Below are positions 36,901 to 46,173 of a stretch of DNA of 64,000 bases, in pieces. The stretch is from Chryseobacterium nepalense. GTDB lineage: Bacteria; Bacteroidota; Bacteroidia; Flavobacteriales; Weeksellaceae. A program made the position numbers and the translations under genes. Position 1 is the first letter of the stretch. Each line of letters starts with the position of its first letter. The notes beneath the pieces are model-generated. The model was given only the letters and a program-made list of their open reading frames with translations, was not told the origin of the DNA and did not search any database. Location: positions 248,001 through 312,000 of the forward strand of contig NZ_CP096203.1 in assembly GCF_023195755.1 (NCBI RefSeq). Direction: 5' to 3'.

Positions 36901-38980
36901 CATATTTGCGTTAAAAAGCGTTCAGCCGGAATCTGCTTATGATCCTTCGTTATTAGAAAGTATATCAACAACACCTATTGCTATTACCCGTTTAGATGTC
37001 GGATTACATCTGAAAGGCGGACTTTATTATGATTTAAGTACGGAGAGCCAGAAGATATTTTCCGAAAAAGGAGGCGAACGCAACGATCTGGAATATTCCA
37101 GGGTTAAAATTCCTGTAAGTATCGGCGATCCGAATCAATACAATGATGGGTGTGTTGCCTATTGGCACTGCAACAATGACAACGATGGAGAAACACGCAG
37201 TATTTCTGAAGAAATTTATTTTAACAGTTCTCAGAAAGCGGTTTTTAATCCGGATAAATCAATCGATGAATCTGTAGTTAATCTGGATGATCAGTTCAGG
37301 GCATCAAATCAGCAGAATAACGGTACAAAATCATTTATCGAAAAACGTGAAAGCCTGATCCGTTTTCTCAATGATCTGATGGAAAACGAGGATACAGGCT
37401 ATATAAGCCAAAGAGATTTTCTGAAAAATTACATCATTGAAGGAAACAATATCTGGTTTAAATTAATGGAAAAAGGAATTCTTATTCCTTATCCGGAATC
37501 TTCGCAAAATACGGCTGTCAGACTGAAAAAAAGCGATACGGAAAGCTGGCTGGCTGCAGCAACGGATTTACGTATCAGATCCTATATACTTCTTATGCAT
37601 CCTAAGGGAGAACTTTTTATAAAGTCTGGTATTCTGCCTGTTACAAAACTGCAGATGCCTTACAAAAAAATTAAAAGTGCACTCAGAAAAATTGCTTTAA
37701 CGATATACACCGGACCAGTTCTTACGCCTAAGGATCGCTTTGAAATGACACTGCTAAAAGATCACCGCTATCAGTGGAGCTGGATAGAACTGAAAAAAGA
37801 AAAGAGCAACCTATCTGCGGGAAGTGGAAATAGCGTTAAAAAAATCCGGTTGACACAAACAAAATCGTTGGATCTTAAAAAATGCAATATTGAAGGGGAG
37901 TTCAGAACGGTAAGTGAACTTAGGGAGTATCTTTTCACGCAAAAAATTATCACAAAGATAAAGCCCTCTGTTAAAGGTCATCCGGAAGCGTATATTGTTA
38001 CGGATCAGAGGAAAAGAAGAGCTTCTTTTGGTCAGGCTGTTTACGAATATGCCGAACAGAAGTTTTTTGATAAAAGATGGAGACTTTTTGATCCGAACTT
38101 CGGACAGGATTATACTTTGGCAGAAATAATCAATTATACTTCAGGTTTAAAAAAAACACTCCTGGACAATGAGATAATTTATGATGCTCCTTTTTTTCAT
38201 GATGAAAAATATATTGTGGTTACAGAAAAGTATTTTCAGATGTTCAGCAGACAGGATTCTGAAAATGAAAAGGTATTAAAAAGAATTCGTGTTCTTGCTT
38301 CAGAAGAGACGAAAGACATTCAGATTCAGTCGAGTAAGCTTATTGATGTCGATGATGAGCTTTTGATTCACATTAACCTGAACCTACGGTCAGAGCAATA
38401 TCTTCAATCTGTATTTTTGAATCCCGATGATTTTTTTCCGGATGAGCATATTTATTTCATCAATGAGAAGCCATATGCTGAATTTGAGAGCATTTACAAT
38501 GACTGGCATTATGTGTATGATACTTTTTCAGAACAAAATCTTATAAAAATGGAAAAAGATAACCTGTCCGTTAAAAGCAGGCTGATCGGTGTATTATCTT
38601 TTTCAGAAGCTTTGGGTGCAGAAAATATCCCGGAACTAAAGGTAATCGATATTTTGAATGCACGGAGACAAACACTTATTAATGACAGGGAACAATACGA
38701 AATACTGTTGGATTTTTTTAAAAGAATTGAGCTGATGGTTTTTAACGGCAATGAAGATGTACGTTCTAAATATTCATTAAGAAACAGGCTTTCCCGCATT
38801 ATGGCTGCTAAAGAGAAAAATTTTACGGAAAAGCTTAAGAATCATTATAAAACATTTGAATTTATTCTTGCAAACAGTCAGGCAATATCTTCGATTAATG
38901 ATTTTAATACCAACAACCCAACTGTTCCGGAACTCATGATGAAAGAAGGCTGGCTATCCATAAAACCTACTAATAACTAA
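33995..38980 (+). CDS. Giant uncharacterised protein (LHW-x-LP / NRWLV family)
   Basis: A 1661-aa protein without signal peptide or transmembrane segment. Landmarks in order: GKGMHLHWSLPSLL (about 75), VPNRWLVIKHD (about 100), LTALGWGSLSF then YANCRSIFGFYDDDF (about 185-215), a coiled-coil stretch (about 465-570), IRLVDTFGR (about 830), LPPRLAQPVSVSGKW then SPVLGWFVLN (about 865-900), VSIGDPNQYNDGCVAYWHC (about 1045) and ILLMHPKGELFIKSGILPV (about 1195). I recall the same ordered landmarks in large hypothetical proteins of actinobacteria, cyanobacteria and myxobacteria, so this looks like a widespread family of unknown function. The next gene starts 2 bases after the stop. Confidence 0.7.
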   Translation: MASYSYRYTMHFQLPVKIQALLLEAPEQMIGQDIVFENIPWFNQQEETFINSLTPFVSQSVIPRPFSNDNLITLGKGMHLHWSLPSLLKTFDEYGTLPEVPNRWLVIKHDQNGKKEEWIVESDYIWDINTDGFSSAELCSYPIIKKGQNSGIKEGFEFRYVGRKYLKDGYKESQKSDYLEGLTALGWGSLSFDSHYANCRSIFGFYDDDFNGEIDSTYTIIGYYSENKKEQDYFKKLLEVNRIKLKKRIESLDLRKMADDELFRMGIQAERSEGNFSAEQLEVMRNLHIDYLSEEINKAVIFDPDHAFRYFVNRNSFKADDYALHLSESSVNINEWKINSFNISDISGDIKTICFGVFEYKKSAVKEYEDRSESLNISIANTLPEALTAILLKDHDEVEKLVKEEQLEAILNWGELNDKNLDWVSRLRHKRHENQFKTNGNIRKWEIVPSRKPDENEESAVPEIPVRIEERLDSLNAKQAQLDSEKYRLYRDLENLYMDWHTYLMSLFVYKNEDISNSNIRVIMEKKLLPVILNTERKIKMLRAKIYNQKKYISDLLGDQFILERKDDFYFHEPVPPTVIVYDKKSSGQEKKNIDFLRNSYEEPVKEILISDIIFDESGMPVFRQEDHQLFKKYTLVNSWNTYKIDWEAFFMAHKTPKPETGFSQDFLTAGYILDDQNADLIKKYDLQNLIYSQNPDLYYGSSFVNDSVKGFVESKLNAFLNSQDVENVQITEGSPDKVKSVNRQYIRNIKESLNSIDLLEISLSDFNTIFTQRTSALSMMPLIPNGFRDHRELAGTITGLIKKYESRLNLLTPNSNAAFNPFRNGAFKVNRIRLVDTFGRSKMMTVNEVTTGYHQQIPAKKNWISLPPRLAQPVSVSGKWKKLQDTNSPVLGWFVLNTINTRLEIFNEKGDHLGTFTDKGKWEFSPFDHAFGEGFSEEDQNNDLNLVLSWLNVQSKKENFIENFIEETIFALKSVQPESAYDPSLLESISTTPIAITRLDVGLHLKGGLYYDLSTESQKIFSEKGGERNDLEYSRVKIPVSIGDPNQYNDGCVAYWHCNNDNDGETRSISEEIYFNSSQKAVFNPDKSIDESVVNLDDQFRASNQQNNGTKSFIEKRESLIRFLNDLMENEDTGYISQRDFLKNYIIEGNNIWFKLMEKGILIPYPESSQNTAVRLKKSDTESWLAAATDLRIRSYILLMHPKGELFIKSGILPVTKLQMPYKKIKSALRKIALTIYTGPVLTPKDRFEMTLLKDHRYQWSWIELKKEKSNLSAGSGNSVKKIRLTQTKSLDLKKCNIEGEFRTVSELREYLFTQKIITKIKPSVKGHPEAYIVTDQRKRRASFGQAVYEYAEQKFFDKRWRLFDPNFGQDYTLAEIINYTSGLKKTLLDNEIIYDAPFFHDEKYIVVTEKYFQMFSRQDSENEKVLKRIRVLASEETKDIQIQSSKLIDVDDELLIHINLNLRSEQYLQSVFLNPDDFFPDEHIYFINEKPYAEFESIYNDWHYVYDTFSEQNLIKMEKDNLSVKSRLIGVLSFSEALGAENIPELKVIDILNARRQTLINDREQYEILLDFFKRIELMVFNGNEDVRSKYSLRNRLSRIMAAKEKNFTEKLKNHYKTFEFILANSQAISSINDFNTNNPTVPELMMKEGWLSIKPTNN

Positions 38981-38982
38981 TT

Positions 38983-41166
38983 ATGAATAAAGAAATTTTT
39001 TATTGTTCGCTTGATCAGTTTGACAGTTTCAATACTGTGATCAATCCCTGGGCAGATTCCCGGAAAGAGGGTACGATAAAGCTTGAAATAAAAAATCCGG
39101 AACTGCCGTTAATGAGTTTTGACAGGTTTAAAGGTTCTTTTATGAGAATCCGGAACAAAACAATACTTCAGATAATTCCGGGAAACAATGATCTGCTGTT
39201 CGGAAATAATACTCTTAGTGTTAATATGTTCTTGAATATCAGTTTGATAGCTGAATCAGGTAAAAATAATTTTATTCTTTTTGATATAAAACTCGATGAG
39301 TTTTTAATAACTTTTTATCTGATTAAAAATTCAGAGAAAAGCAATACGGCAGAAATTTACATAGACTGCAGAATGACGGGAGATAATGAAGAAATATTTG
39401 ATGTGATCAATCAAAAAACCGGTATTGAAATAAACCTGGATTATTGGTATAATGTCAACCTGAATATTAATAAAAAAGGAGTCTTGGAAATCAGTGTATT
39501 ATATATAAATTCGGTATTACATTCAGGAAATATTTCGGAGCGCCTTGCAGGTAGTTATCAGCTTGATCTCAAAGAACTTATCGATAACGACAATATTAAT
39601 TTCCGGAAAATTCATGCTCTCAATTTCGGTTCGGAGAACAATAAAGGAGAATTCAATCTTTCAGATCTGTATTTATTCAAAGGATTAAATGAAGAAGAGT
39701 TGTGGGCGTATATTGAAAAAGGGGTAAATGTCTCATCCAAATATACTTACAGATCCAGAATCAATTTTGAAATATTTACGGATTATCAGGGCGAAGAATA
39801 TAAAGGCATTCAGGTTTTTGATCGCAGGAACGAAAAATATATTCTGAAACTTTTACCGGACCGCTATTCTTTTGCTTCAAGAGCAGGAAATTCAAGCATC
39901 ATCATAAAACTGAAGAAAGGATTTTTTACAGTAAGTGATAAGGAAAACCTATTTAAAATTAAAGAAGAAAAAGATGAATTGCAGATTTCAATGGATTTTA
40001 ATGACAACCTGTTGGAGTATGGATTGCCGCATATAAAGGCTGTTAGCATTGCCAATACGGAAAACCTTTTTGTCCAGTGCGAAATTACGGACATTACGGT
40101 GTTTGAGAATAATAATCCTGTTGAAGTCTGCGAAAGCCTTTCGATGGATAAACTGATTTTCATTAAAGATCTGTCAAAGAAAACAACGGTTCCTTTAGAA
40201 GCTATGATGTTGGGAGAACCATCTTTTGAAATTAAGCCCGATACGGAGATTCTTGTGCAGCTTAACCTGATCAACAAATCCGGAAATGATCTGAAATTTA
40301 TCCATCAGGAATCCCGTGGAATAAAAGGAAGGCTCAAAATTCATTCAATTTTCTGGAAGCAGTTGATTCCAAAAGATGCGGTTTCTCTCATAAAAATAGA
40401 GGCCAGACGTATTTCAGGAAATGCGTTAACAGAAATCAAAGAATTGGTTTTTAAATGCAGTCAGAATGAAGTATTTCTGGAAACCAATCAGGATTTTATA
40501 CTTAAAAAAGATGAACTTATAAGATTTAAAATCAGTGGTTTAAAGATAAATGGCATATCAGAGCTTACTCCTCCAGGTGCTTATCCTTTTCAGATTCAGT
40601 TTGAAAATATCGAAGATTATAATGACGGCAGTATTCCCTTCACAATCGGTCTTATAGCTGAAAAGGCACTTTCCTGTCCTGTTGGAAGTATTGTTGCGTT
40701 TTACACCAGGGATATACCTGAAAACTGGCTGCTGTGTGACGGACAGCGTGTTGATGCAAAACTTTATCCGGAATTGTATAACTTATTGCAGCACCGAAAT
40801 GTACCGGATTTAAGAAACCGTTTTTTAGTAGGTGCGGGTGACAATTATCCATTGGGTAGTACAGGGGGCCAGGAATCTGTTACCCTGCAGACAAGCCAGA
40901 TTCCTGCTCATACGCATCATATTAAGGGAATACAGAGTAACTATGAACCTTTCAAGGAAATTGACCTTGGATGGACACAGAGAGAAGAAATGCACGGCGT
41001 TTACGGAACAGATCGTACGGTATATTATTATGGAAAGGATTCGGCACGTTCCACAACCTTTTTCAACACCAAAACATCTACTCCGATCCAGAGTACAGGT
41101 GAAGGACTTTCCCACGAGAACAGACCTCCTTATCATGCAGTGTACTACATCATAAAAGCAAAATGA
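38983..41166 (+). CDS. Large protein with C-terminal phage tail-collar domain
   Basis: A 727-aa protein without signal peptide. Residues 1 to about 555 are beta-rich; about 120-250 resembles a LamG-like concanavalin fold. The C-terminus (about 560-727) is a tail-collar/microcystin-dependent-protein domain: CPVGSIVAFYTRDIPENWLL, CDGQRVDAKLYPELYNLL, VPDLRNRFLVGAGDNYPLG, TSQIPAHTHHI and ENRPPYHAVYYIIKAK. Such domains trimerise at the tips of phage tail fibres and related particles. Here no phage structural gene is nearby. It lies 2 bases after the 1661-aa gene and 1 base before the DUF6603 gene. Confidence 0.75.
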   Translation: MNKEIFYCSLDQFDSFNTVINPWADSRKEGTIKLEIKNPELPLMSFDRFKGSFMRIRNKTILQIIPGNNDLLFGNNTLSVNMFLNISLIAESGKNNFILFDIKLDEFLITFYLIKNSEKSNTAEIYIDCRMTGDNEEIFDVINQKTGIEINLDYWYNVNLNINKKGVLEISVLYINSVLHSGNISERLAGSYQLDLKELIDNDNINFRKIHALNFGSENNKGEFNLSDLYLFKGLNEEELWAYIEKGVNVSSKYTYRSRINFEIFTDYQGEEYKGIQVFDRRNEKYILKLLPDRYSFASRAGNSSIIIKLKKGFFTVSDKENLFKIKEEKDELQISMDFNDNLLEYGLPHIKAVSIANTENLFVQCEITDITVFENNNPVEVCESLSMDKLIFIKDLSKKTTVPLEAMMLGEPSFEIKPDTEILVQLNLINKSGNDLKFIHQESRGIKGRLKIHSIFWKQLIPKDAVSLIKIEARRISGNALTEIKELVFKCSQNEVFLETNQDFILKKDELIRFKISGLKINGISELTPPGAYPFQIQFENIEDYNDGSIPFTIGLIAEKALSCPVGSIVAFYTRDIPENWLLCDGQRVDAKLYPELYNLLQHRNVPDLRNRFLVGAGDNYPLGSTGGQESVTLQTSQIPAHTHHIKGIQSNYEPFKEIDLGWTQREEMHGVYGTDRTVYYYGKDSARSTTFFNTKTSTPIQSTGEGLSHENRPPYHAVYYIIKAK

Positions 41167-41167
41167 G

Positions 41168-43999
41168 ATGAATGCGAAAATGATCGTCCTTTCGGCTGAT
41201 GTTCAGATTTTTAATAAAAATTTCATCCTTACAGGTTCTGTACAGGAAAAAGAAACGATACTGCAAGTGAAAACCAATGATATTGGTTTCATTGTGAAGG
41301 ATTTGGTGGGCGATGCATCATTTTTTTCGATGATAGAGGGAATCTTGCCTGAAGAGGTTGAGCTGTCATTAATAATACCAAAAGGGAAAGAAAATATCCT
41401 TTCTATATCTGCAGATTTTGCGGAAAAAAAGGTCAGTATTCAGATTGTTAAAACCGGAAAATACACGTTATTCAGCTGCTGGATCAACAATTCAATCGGA
41501 TTTTCCAATCTTCCGCTGGTGGGAGAATATATCCCGGCAGAACATGCCATTTCCGGGATCGGTTTTATATATCTGAAGAAGCAGGACAAAAATAGTACGA
41601 TTTATCCTGAAGATTTTTCATTATTGCTATTTCCGCAATTGGAAAAAATATATTCTGATGATGGTAAAGCCATGATGCTGAATGAAGGTGAAAATATATT
41701 CATACATTATAATGCAGGAAAAGGAGAAACTTTCTTAACCTATCCTGAAGATCTGCAGGATATCAGTTCTGATGCGGATAATAATATTTTGTTGCCGCAG
41801 AAGAATAATCCGGAAAGCAAGGAGTCTGTATTTAAAATTACTGAAGTAGGAGCTGATACCGATTTTCAGAACGGCAATAAATCGGTACTCCTGAAATTAT
41901 CGGCCAGACTTTCCATATCAAGATTTTCCTTTGAAGTGATCGGGTTAAATGTCGGCCTTAATATCAATCACTATTTAGAAACTATAAAAGAATATTCCAG
42001 GAAAAAAGAAAGTGATCCGCTTAAATTAATTGCCGGATTTTTTAAAGGAACATCTTTTGGAATCCAGGGATTGGCACTTCAGTATAAATCGCCTGCTTTT
42101 TCTATTTATGGAGGCTTTTATCGTGAAAAATCTGCTAAAAACGAAGAATACAACGGCTTATTGACCATTAAGCTACAGAAAATTGAAATCATAGCGTTAG
42201 GCTCTTACGTAAAACAAAGCACATATTCTTCATTATTTGCATTCGGATATCTAGGTGTAACAATTCCTCTGCATCCCGCATTTGAAATTAAAGGCTTCGC
42301 GATTGGTTTAGGTCTGAACCGGGAGTTTAAACTGCCGGCAATCAGTGAAATTGAAAATTTCCCGTTAATTCAGATTGTCAAAAACAATGGGCCGCGTCCC
42401 GGAGAAGGCATTAAAGAAATCTTTTCAAAACTAAACCATTATATTCCACCTAAAGAAGGGGCTTATGTAATCATAATCGGCTTACGTTTTCAGTCTTTTA
42501 AAATAATTGATACCATCGCACTTATTGCGCTCAATATTGAAAACGGACTGGTATTTAACATGCTTGGGCTGAGTGTGATGGAAGTTCCGGAAGTCTACAG
42601 GATCAAATTTGCATTTTCATTACAGGCAGATTTTAATTCGGGTTTTGTGATCGCGCGGGGGGAAATTACCGACGGAAGTTACCTGATTTTTAAAGAAGTT
42701 AAACTGCAGGGAAGCTTTGTTTTTGCAATGTGGTTTTCGGAAAGTCTGAAAGGTGATTTTTTATTTACCATCGGTGGATATCATCCTAATTTTAATGTAC
42801 CGAAACATTATCCGTCTTCCGGAGAATTGTATCGGTTAGGATTTTCGTTACGACGCGGAAATCTTTCGGCTGCACTCCAGATGTATTTTGCTTTGACGCC
42901 ACAGGCAATTATGTTCGGGTTGATCGGTAGATTAAATTACACATTAGATCTGTCAAAAAGCATTACTATTGATTATTGGATCGGATCCAAAACTTTTACT
43001 TTTACTGTTGGTGTTGAAGTTGAAATAAAACTTGAAGCTCATTTTGTAATGTTTTGGAAGCCTTTTAGTTATAAGGCTGATTTAGAGTTGCTGTTTAATG
43101 TAAGGCTTTATGCGGATTTCTGGTTTTTTGGCATCAATATTAATGTAAGTCTCAATACAAGATTAAGCATTTGGGGACCGGATCTGGAAGGAGTGGCATA
43201 TCTTAGTGTTGCAGGATATAGTTTTACGGTGAAGTTCGGGGATTCGGTTTCCAGAAATTCACAGTTGAGCATGTATGAATTTAAAAAAGAATTTATTCCT
43301 GACGATCATCTTAAGCTGAATATTTCCAATGGTAAGATTGGCAAAGAAACGGATAAAGATGATCATACGGAAGCTGCTGTTGTGAATCCCAAAGAATTTA
43401 TGATGGAGTTCACCAGCCAGATTCCAATTACTTCATTAACACTAAAAGATACAAAAGTAATATCTGGTAATTCTGCATTTGGAGTTACGTATCAAAGAGA
43501 TAATTCAAAAGCATTTATACACGAAGTTAATATCGAAGTGCTGTATATGGAAGGCCGCGTGCCTCAAATACAGAAAGGCTGGATGATGGAACCGCTCCTT
43601 CAGAATATGCCTAAAGCTTTATGGAGCAGGGAACCGTTAACCCAGAATTCTGTACTTTCAGGGGATGGACTGATAAAAAACTTAACTACCGGAGCGGTAA
43701 TTAAATTCCCGGAAGCAAAGGCCGGACAAATCATTTCAGGAGAAAAAATACAGAGTTATGACGAAAACCTTTACCGCTATACCCAAAAAAGTACCGCAAA
43801 AATTCAGGATTTTAAAAAAGAAAAAATAAAAGAAAAAGGTGAAGCCGCATCTGTGTTCGAAGATTTTGGCTCTGATAAAAAAGTTTTCGCTGCCATCCTC
43901 GATGAAAACGACTGGGATTTTACCGACGTACTGTCTGGTAAAGAAATATACTCATACCAGTCAGATAATGAAATTATTAGCTATTCAATCAATGCATAA
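41168..43999 (+). CDS. DUF6603 domain protein
   Basis: A 943-aa protein without signal peptide. From about 230 to 690 it is a long run of amphipathic strands. DUF6603-like landmarks are GTSFGIQGLALQYKSPAFSI, GFAIGLGLNREFKLP, the very characteristic GDFLFTIGGYHPNFNVPKHY followed by P, and YFALTPQAIMFGLIGRLNYT. The strand pattern resembles a large barrel or beta-sandwich, yet there is no export signal. The last 200 residues are more polar. DUF6603 has no assigned function. It lies between the tail-collar protein and the 663-aa protein with gaps of 1 and 2 bases. Confidence 0.78.
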   Translation: MNAKMIVLSADVQIFNKNFILTGSVQEKETILQVKTNDIGFIVKDLVGDASFFSMIEGILPEEVELSLIIPKGKENILSISADFAEKKVSIQIVKTGKYTLFSCWINNSIGFSNLPLVGEYIPAEHAISGIGFIYLKKQDKNSTIYPEDFSLLLFPQLEKIYSDDGKAMMLNEGENIFIHYNAGKGETFLTYPEDLQDISSDADNNILLPQKNNPESKESVFKITEVGADTDFQNGNKSVLLKLSARLSISRFSFEVIGLNVGLNINHYLETIKEYSRKKESDPLKLIAGFFKGTSFGIQGLALQYKSPAFSIYGGFYREKSAKNEEYNGLLTIKLQKIEIIALGSYVKQSTYSSLFAFGYLGVTIPLHPAFEIKGFAIGLGLNREFKLPAISEIENFPLIQIVKNNGPRPGEGIKEIFSKLNHYIPPKEGAYVIIIGLRFQSFKIIDTIALIALNIENGLVFNMLGLSVMEVPEVYRIKFAFSLQADFNSGFVIARGEITDGSYLIFKEVKLQGSFVFAMWFSESLKGDFLFTIGGYHPNFNVPKHYPSSGELYRLGFSLRRGNLSAALQMYFALTPQAIMFGLIGRLNYTLDLSKSITIDYWIGSKTFTFTVGVEVEIKLEAHFVMFWKPFSYKADLELLFNVRLYADFWFFGININVSLNTRLSIWGPDLEGVAYLSVAGYSFTVKFGDSVSRNSQLSMYEFKKEFIPDDHLKLNISNGKIGKETDKDDHTEAAVVNPKEFMMEFTSQIPITSLTLKDTKVISGNSAFGVTYQRDNSKAFIHEVNIEVLYMEGRVPQIQKGWMMEPLLQNMPKALWSREPLTQNSVLSGDGLIKNLTTGAVIKFPEAKAGQIISGEKIQSYDENLYRYTQKSTAKIQDFKKEKIKEKGEAASVFEDFGSDKKVFAAILDENDWDFTDVLSGKEIYSYQSDNEIISYSINA

Positions 44000-44001
44000 T
44001 T

Positions 44002-45993
44002 ATGGCTGAAAATACTATAAATGTTATAGCATCCTATATTCCTCAGGTCGCTGCAGGAAAATACCGTATCAATGTGAAATCTGAAAATGAGATTCTTACA
44101 GCTTCATCGTCTGTAGATTTTATTGTTTCAGGATTTGTCAGTCAGATTCCGCAGACGGAAATATTATCGGTTTATCCGCCTAAAGAAGGACATGGCAATT
44201 ATGCAGGCACTTTTCCTATGGTTCAGTTCAGGAGAAGCTCTCTTCCGTGGGATTTTGAATTCATTTCAGAAGGGCAGAGAATACCATATCTTTTTCTGGC
44301 ACTTTTTGAAGAAGATGAGTTTGATCAGGAGTCCGGAAGTATAGATTCAACGAAAATAAAAATAAGAAACGGAAATACTTCCGATCTGGATCCGGGCTAT
44401 GAGAAGGATAAAGAATTTACCTATCTCACTGTTCCTAAGGGAAGTATGCACCTTTTACCGGATGCTGATGAAATGAGGCATCTTGCGCATGTAAGAATTC
44501 AGGAAGATCAGAATACGGAAATGAATTCTCCGTCACAGACTTCCATTGTGCTTTCGAAAAGGATGGCTTTCCCGGAAAAAAAATACAGGGCAGTTGTCTG
44601 TTCTTATCTTATGCGTTCGGGAAATACGTTCCGGATTTCAGGAGAAAAAACAGAGGTGCTGATTGTTCTTTATCAATGGAATTTTGAAGTGCTTGCAAAT
44701 AATGCTTATCAGTTTAATGATTTGAAATTCAAAGGTTTTTATGAGGGAAATACAAGTGAGAGAAGAAACTATGAAAATCCCGTGCTTTATGGAGAAGACA
44801 AATTGTTTGCATTTTTAGAAAAGAATAAATCCCGTTTTGGGAGTATATTTAAGGATATTAATTCGGATGATAAGAAAAGATCGGAAATCTTATCTCTTTT
44901 GAAATATGAAGGCAAAACATTAAAGGGACTTCTTCATGAACTCAAGTTTTCAGAGATTGGTTATCACAAAACGTTGATGGGCAACCAATGGATCGCGGAA
45001 TTAATAGACCTTGGCAAAGTACCGTTGCTTCATCACCTGAAATCAGGAGGAAAAATTGTTTCGTGGTATCATGGTCCATTCGTGAGAAGCGGGTATAATG
45101 TTGTTTTTAAAGAGTTTAGCATTAATCCGGAACAAGGAATCGATTTGGGTGAAAATATTCCGGATCATTCGGAAAAATTGATTTTTTACAGCAAAGACAC
45201 GAATATGCTTGATCTTGGCTATGCGGCAGCGTGGCAGCTGGGGAGACTTCTGGTTATGAATAATGTTAAAGTTGTTCAGGAGATCAAAAAGTGGAAACAT
45301 CAGCTGAAAATAAATGAACTGATTCTTTCGCAAAATCAGGAATATAGTCCTGTTAATTTATCTGTCGATAATAGTGTAAGACAACTTCCTGATCTTATAA
45401 GGAATTTTATCATAAACATTTTGAAGTTTGTTGATTTTCCATATGACTACCTTTTTCCGGACGAAACGATGCTACCTGAAGGTTCACTAAGTTATTTTAA
45501 ATTAGATAATACCTGGGTTCTATCATTACTTTTCGGGATATTTAGTATAGGTAATGATTTTAAAATCAGAGATTTTAAAAGATATGTGCTTCACAATTCT
45601 TCATTGAGGGAGGTGTTCGATTATAAAAAAGACTATACAGGCTTTGTAATGCATTCGGAAATTATTTCCAATTGGCCACAGCTTCATATTGAAACCGATA
45701 ATATTTCAGGTTTTCAATATGTTACGGATGTTGCCTCTACGGTAAGAATATTCCTGGTAAATGGAACTTTCAAAACAATATCCTTATATATGAAAAATGA
45801 AAACGCACATTTTGCCCTGGATTTTCCCAATCAATATGCGGTGAACAAAAATACGGATGGACTGTTAACTTTCTCAAACAAGAATGGAGACACAGAATAC
45901 TTCGTATCTGGATTTGAAAAGAATATTTATAAAAACAGAATGCCTTTCGATCTTTTATTCAGACAGCCAAAAGTGGTTTTTACCATCAGTTAA
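44002..45993 (+). CDS. Uncharacterised protein of the DUF6603 cluster (SLPW / LAHVR family)
   Basis: A 663-aa soluble protein. The N-terminus carries TEILSVYPPKEGHGNYAGTF, then RRSSLPWDFEF, then PYLFLALFEEDEF (about 48-112). After LLPDADEMRHLAHVRIQED (about 152-170) comes a segment ending VLIVLYQWNFEV (about 225). I recall the same order (LPWER, WLALLLFDE, ELAHLAHVR, SWSFT) in hypothetical proteins encoded beside DUF6603 genes in other phyla. The C-terminal two-thirds show no motif. It is the last gene of the cluster; the TolC gene follows after 180 bases with its own promoter. Confidence 0.65.
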   Translation: MAENTINVIASYIPQVAAGKYRINVKSENEILTASSSVDFIVSGFVSQIPQTEILSVYPPKEGHGNYAGTFPMVQFRRSSLPWDFEFISEGQRIPYLFLALFEEDEFDQESGSIDSTKIKIRNGNTSDLDPGYEKDKEFTYLTVPKGSMHLLPDADEMRHLAHVRIQEDQNTEMNSPSQTSIVLSKRMAFPEKKYRAVVCSYLMRSGNTFRISGEKTEVLIVLYQWNFEVLANNAYQFNDLKFKGFYEGNTSERRNYENPVLYGEDKLFAFLEKNKSRFGSIFKDINSDDKKRSEILSLLKYEGKTLKGLLHELKFSEIGYHKTLMGNQWIAELIDLGKVPLLHHLKSGGKIVSWYHGPFVRSGYNVVFKEFSINPEQGIDLGENIPDHSEKLIFYSKDTNMLDLGYAAAWQLGRLLVMNNVKVVQEIKKWKHQLKINELILSQNQEYSPVNLSVDNSVRQLPDLIRNFIINILKFVDFPYDYLFPDETMLPEGSLSYFKLDNTWVLSLLFGIFSIGNDFKIRDFKRYVLHNSSLREVFDYKKDYTGFVMHSEIISNWPQLHIETDNISGFQYVTDVASTVRIFLVNGTFKTISLYMKNENAHFALDFPNQYAVNKNTDGLLTFSNKNGDTEYFVSGFEKNIYKNRMPFDLLFRQPKVVFTIS

Positions 45994-46125
45994 ATATTGC
46001 TTTTAGTTTATGTAAATGATTTATGGCGTTATGGTTATCGTTAAAATTAATAACTAATTGTATGTTTTAGTGTTCATTGCATTATTTTAACGTGTTAATG
46101 TCTTCCTAATGTGGTACTTTTTCAT

Positions 46126-46133
46126 TAAATTTG
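46126..46133 (+). promoter_or_regulatory. -7 promoter box of the TolC-HlyD-ABC operon
   Basis: TAAATTTG, matching TAnnTTTG, 40 bases before the TolC-family gene. No clear -33 TTG. It suggests this operon is separate from the DUF6603 cluster. Confidence 0.5.
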
Positions 46134-46173
46134 TTAGTGGCCCTGAACATAGTAAACACCATTCACAAATGTT

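Noticed and set aside
40832..41155. Alternate-frame ORFs over the tail-collar domain
   Set aside because: The collar domain itself is intact in the main frame. The overlapping frames on both strands carry no motif.
33470..45993. Contractile injection system, T6SS or prophage
   Set aside because: Only the tail-collar domain points that way. There is no recognisable tube, sheath, spike, baseplate, AAA+ ATPase, terminase or capsid gene in the window.
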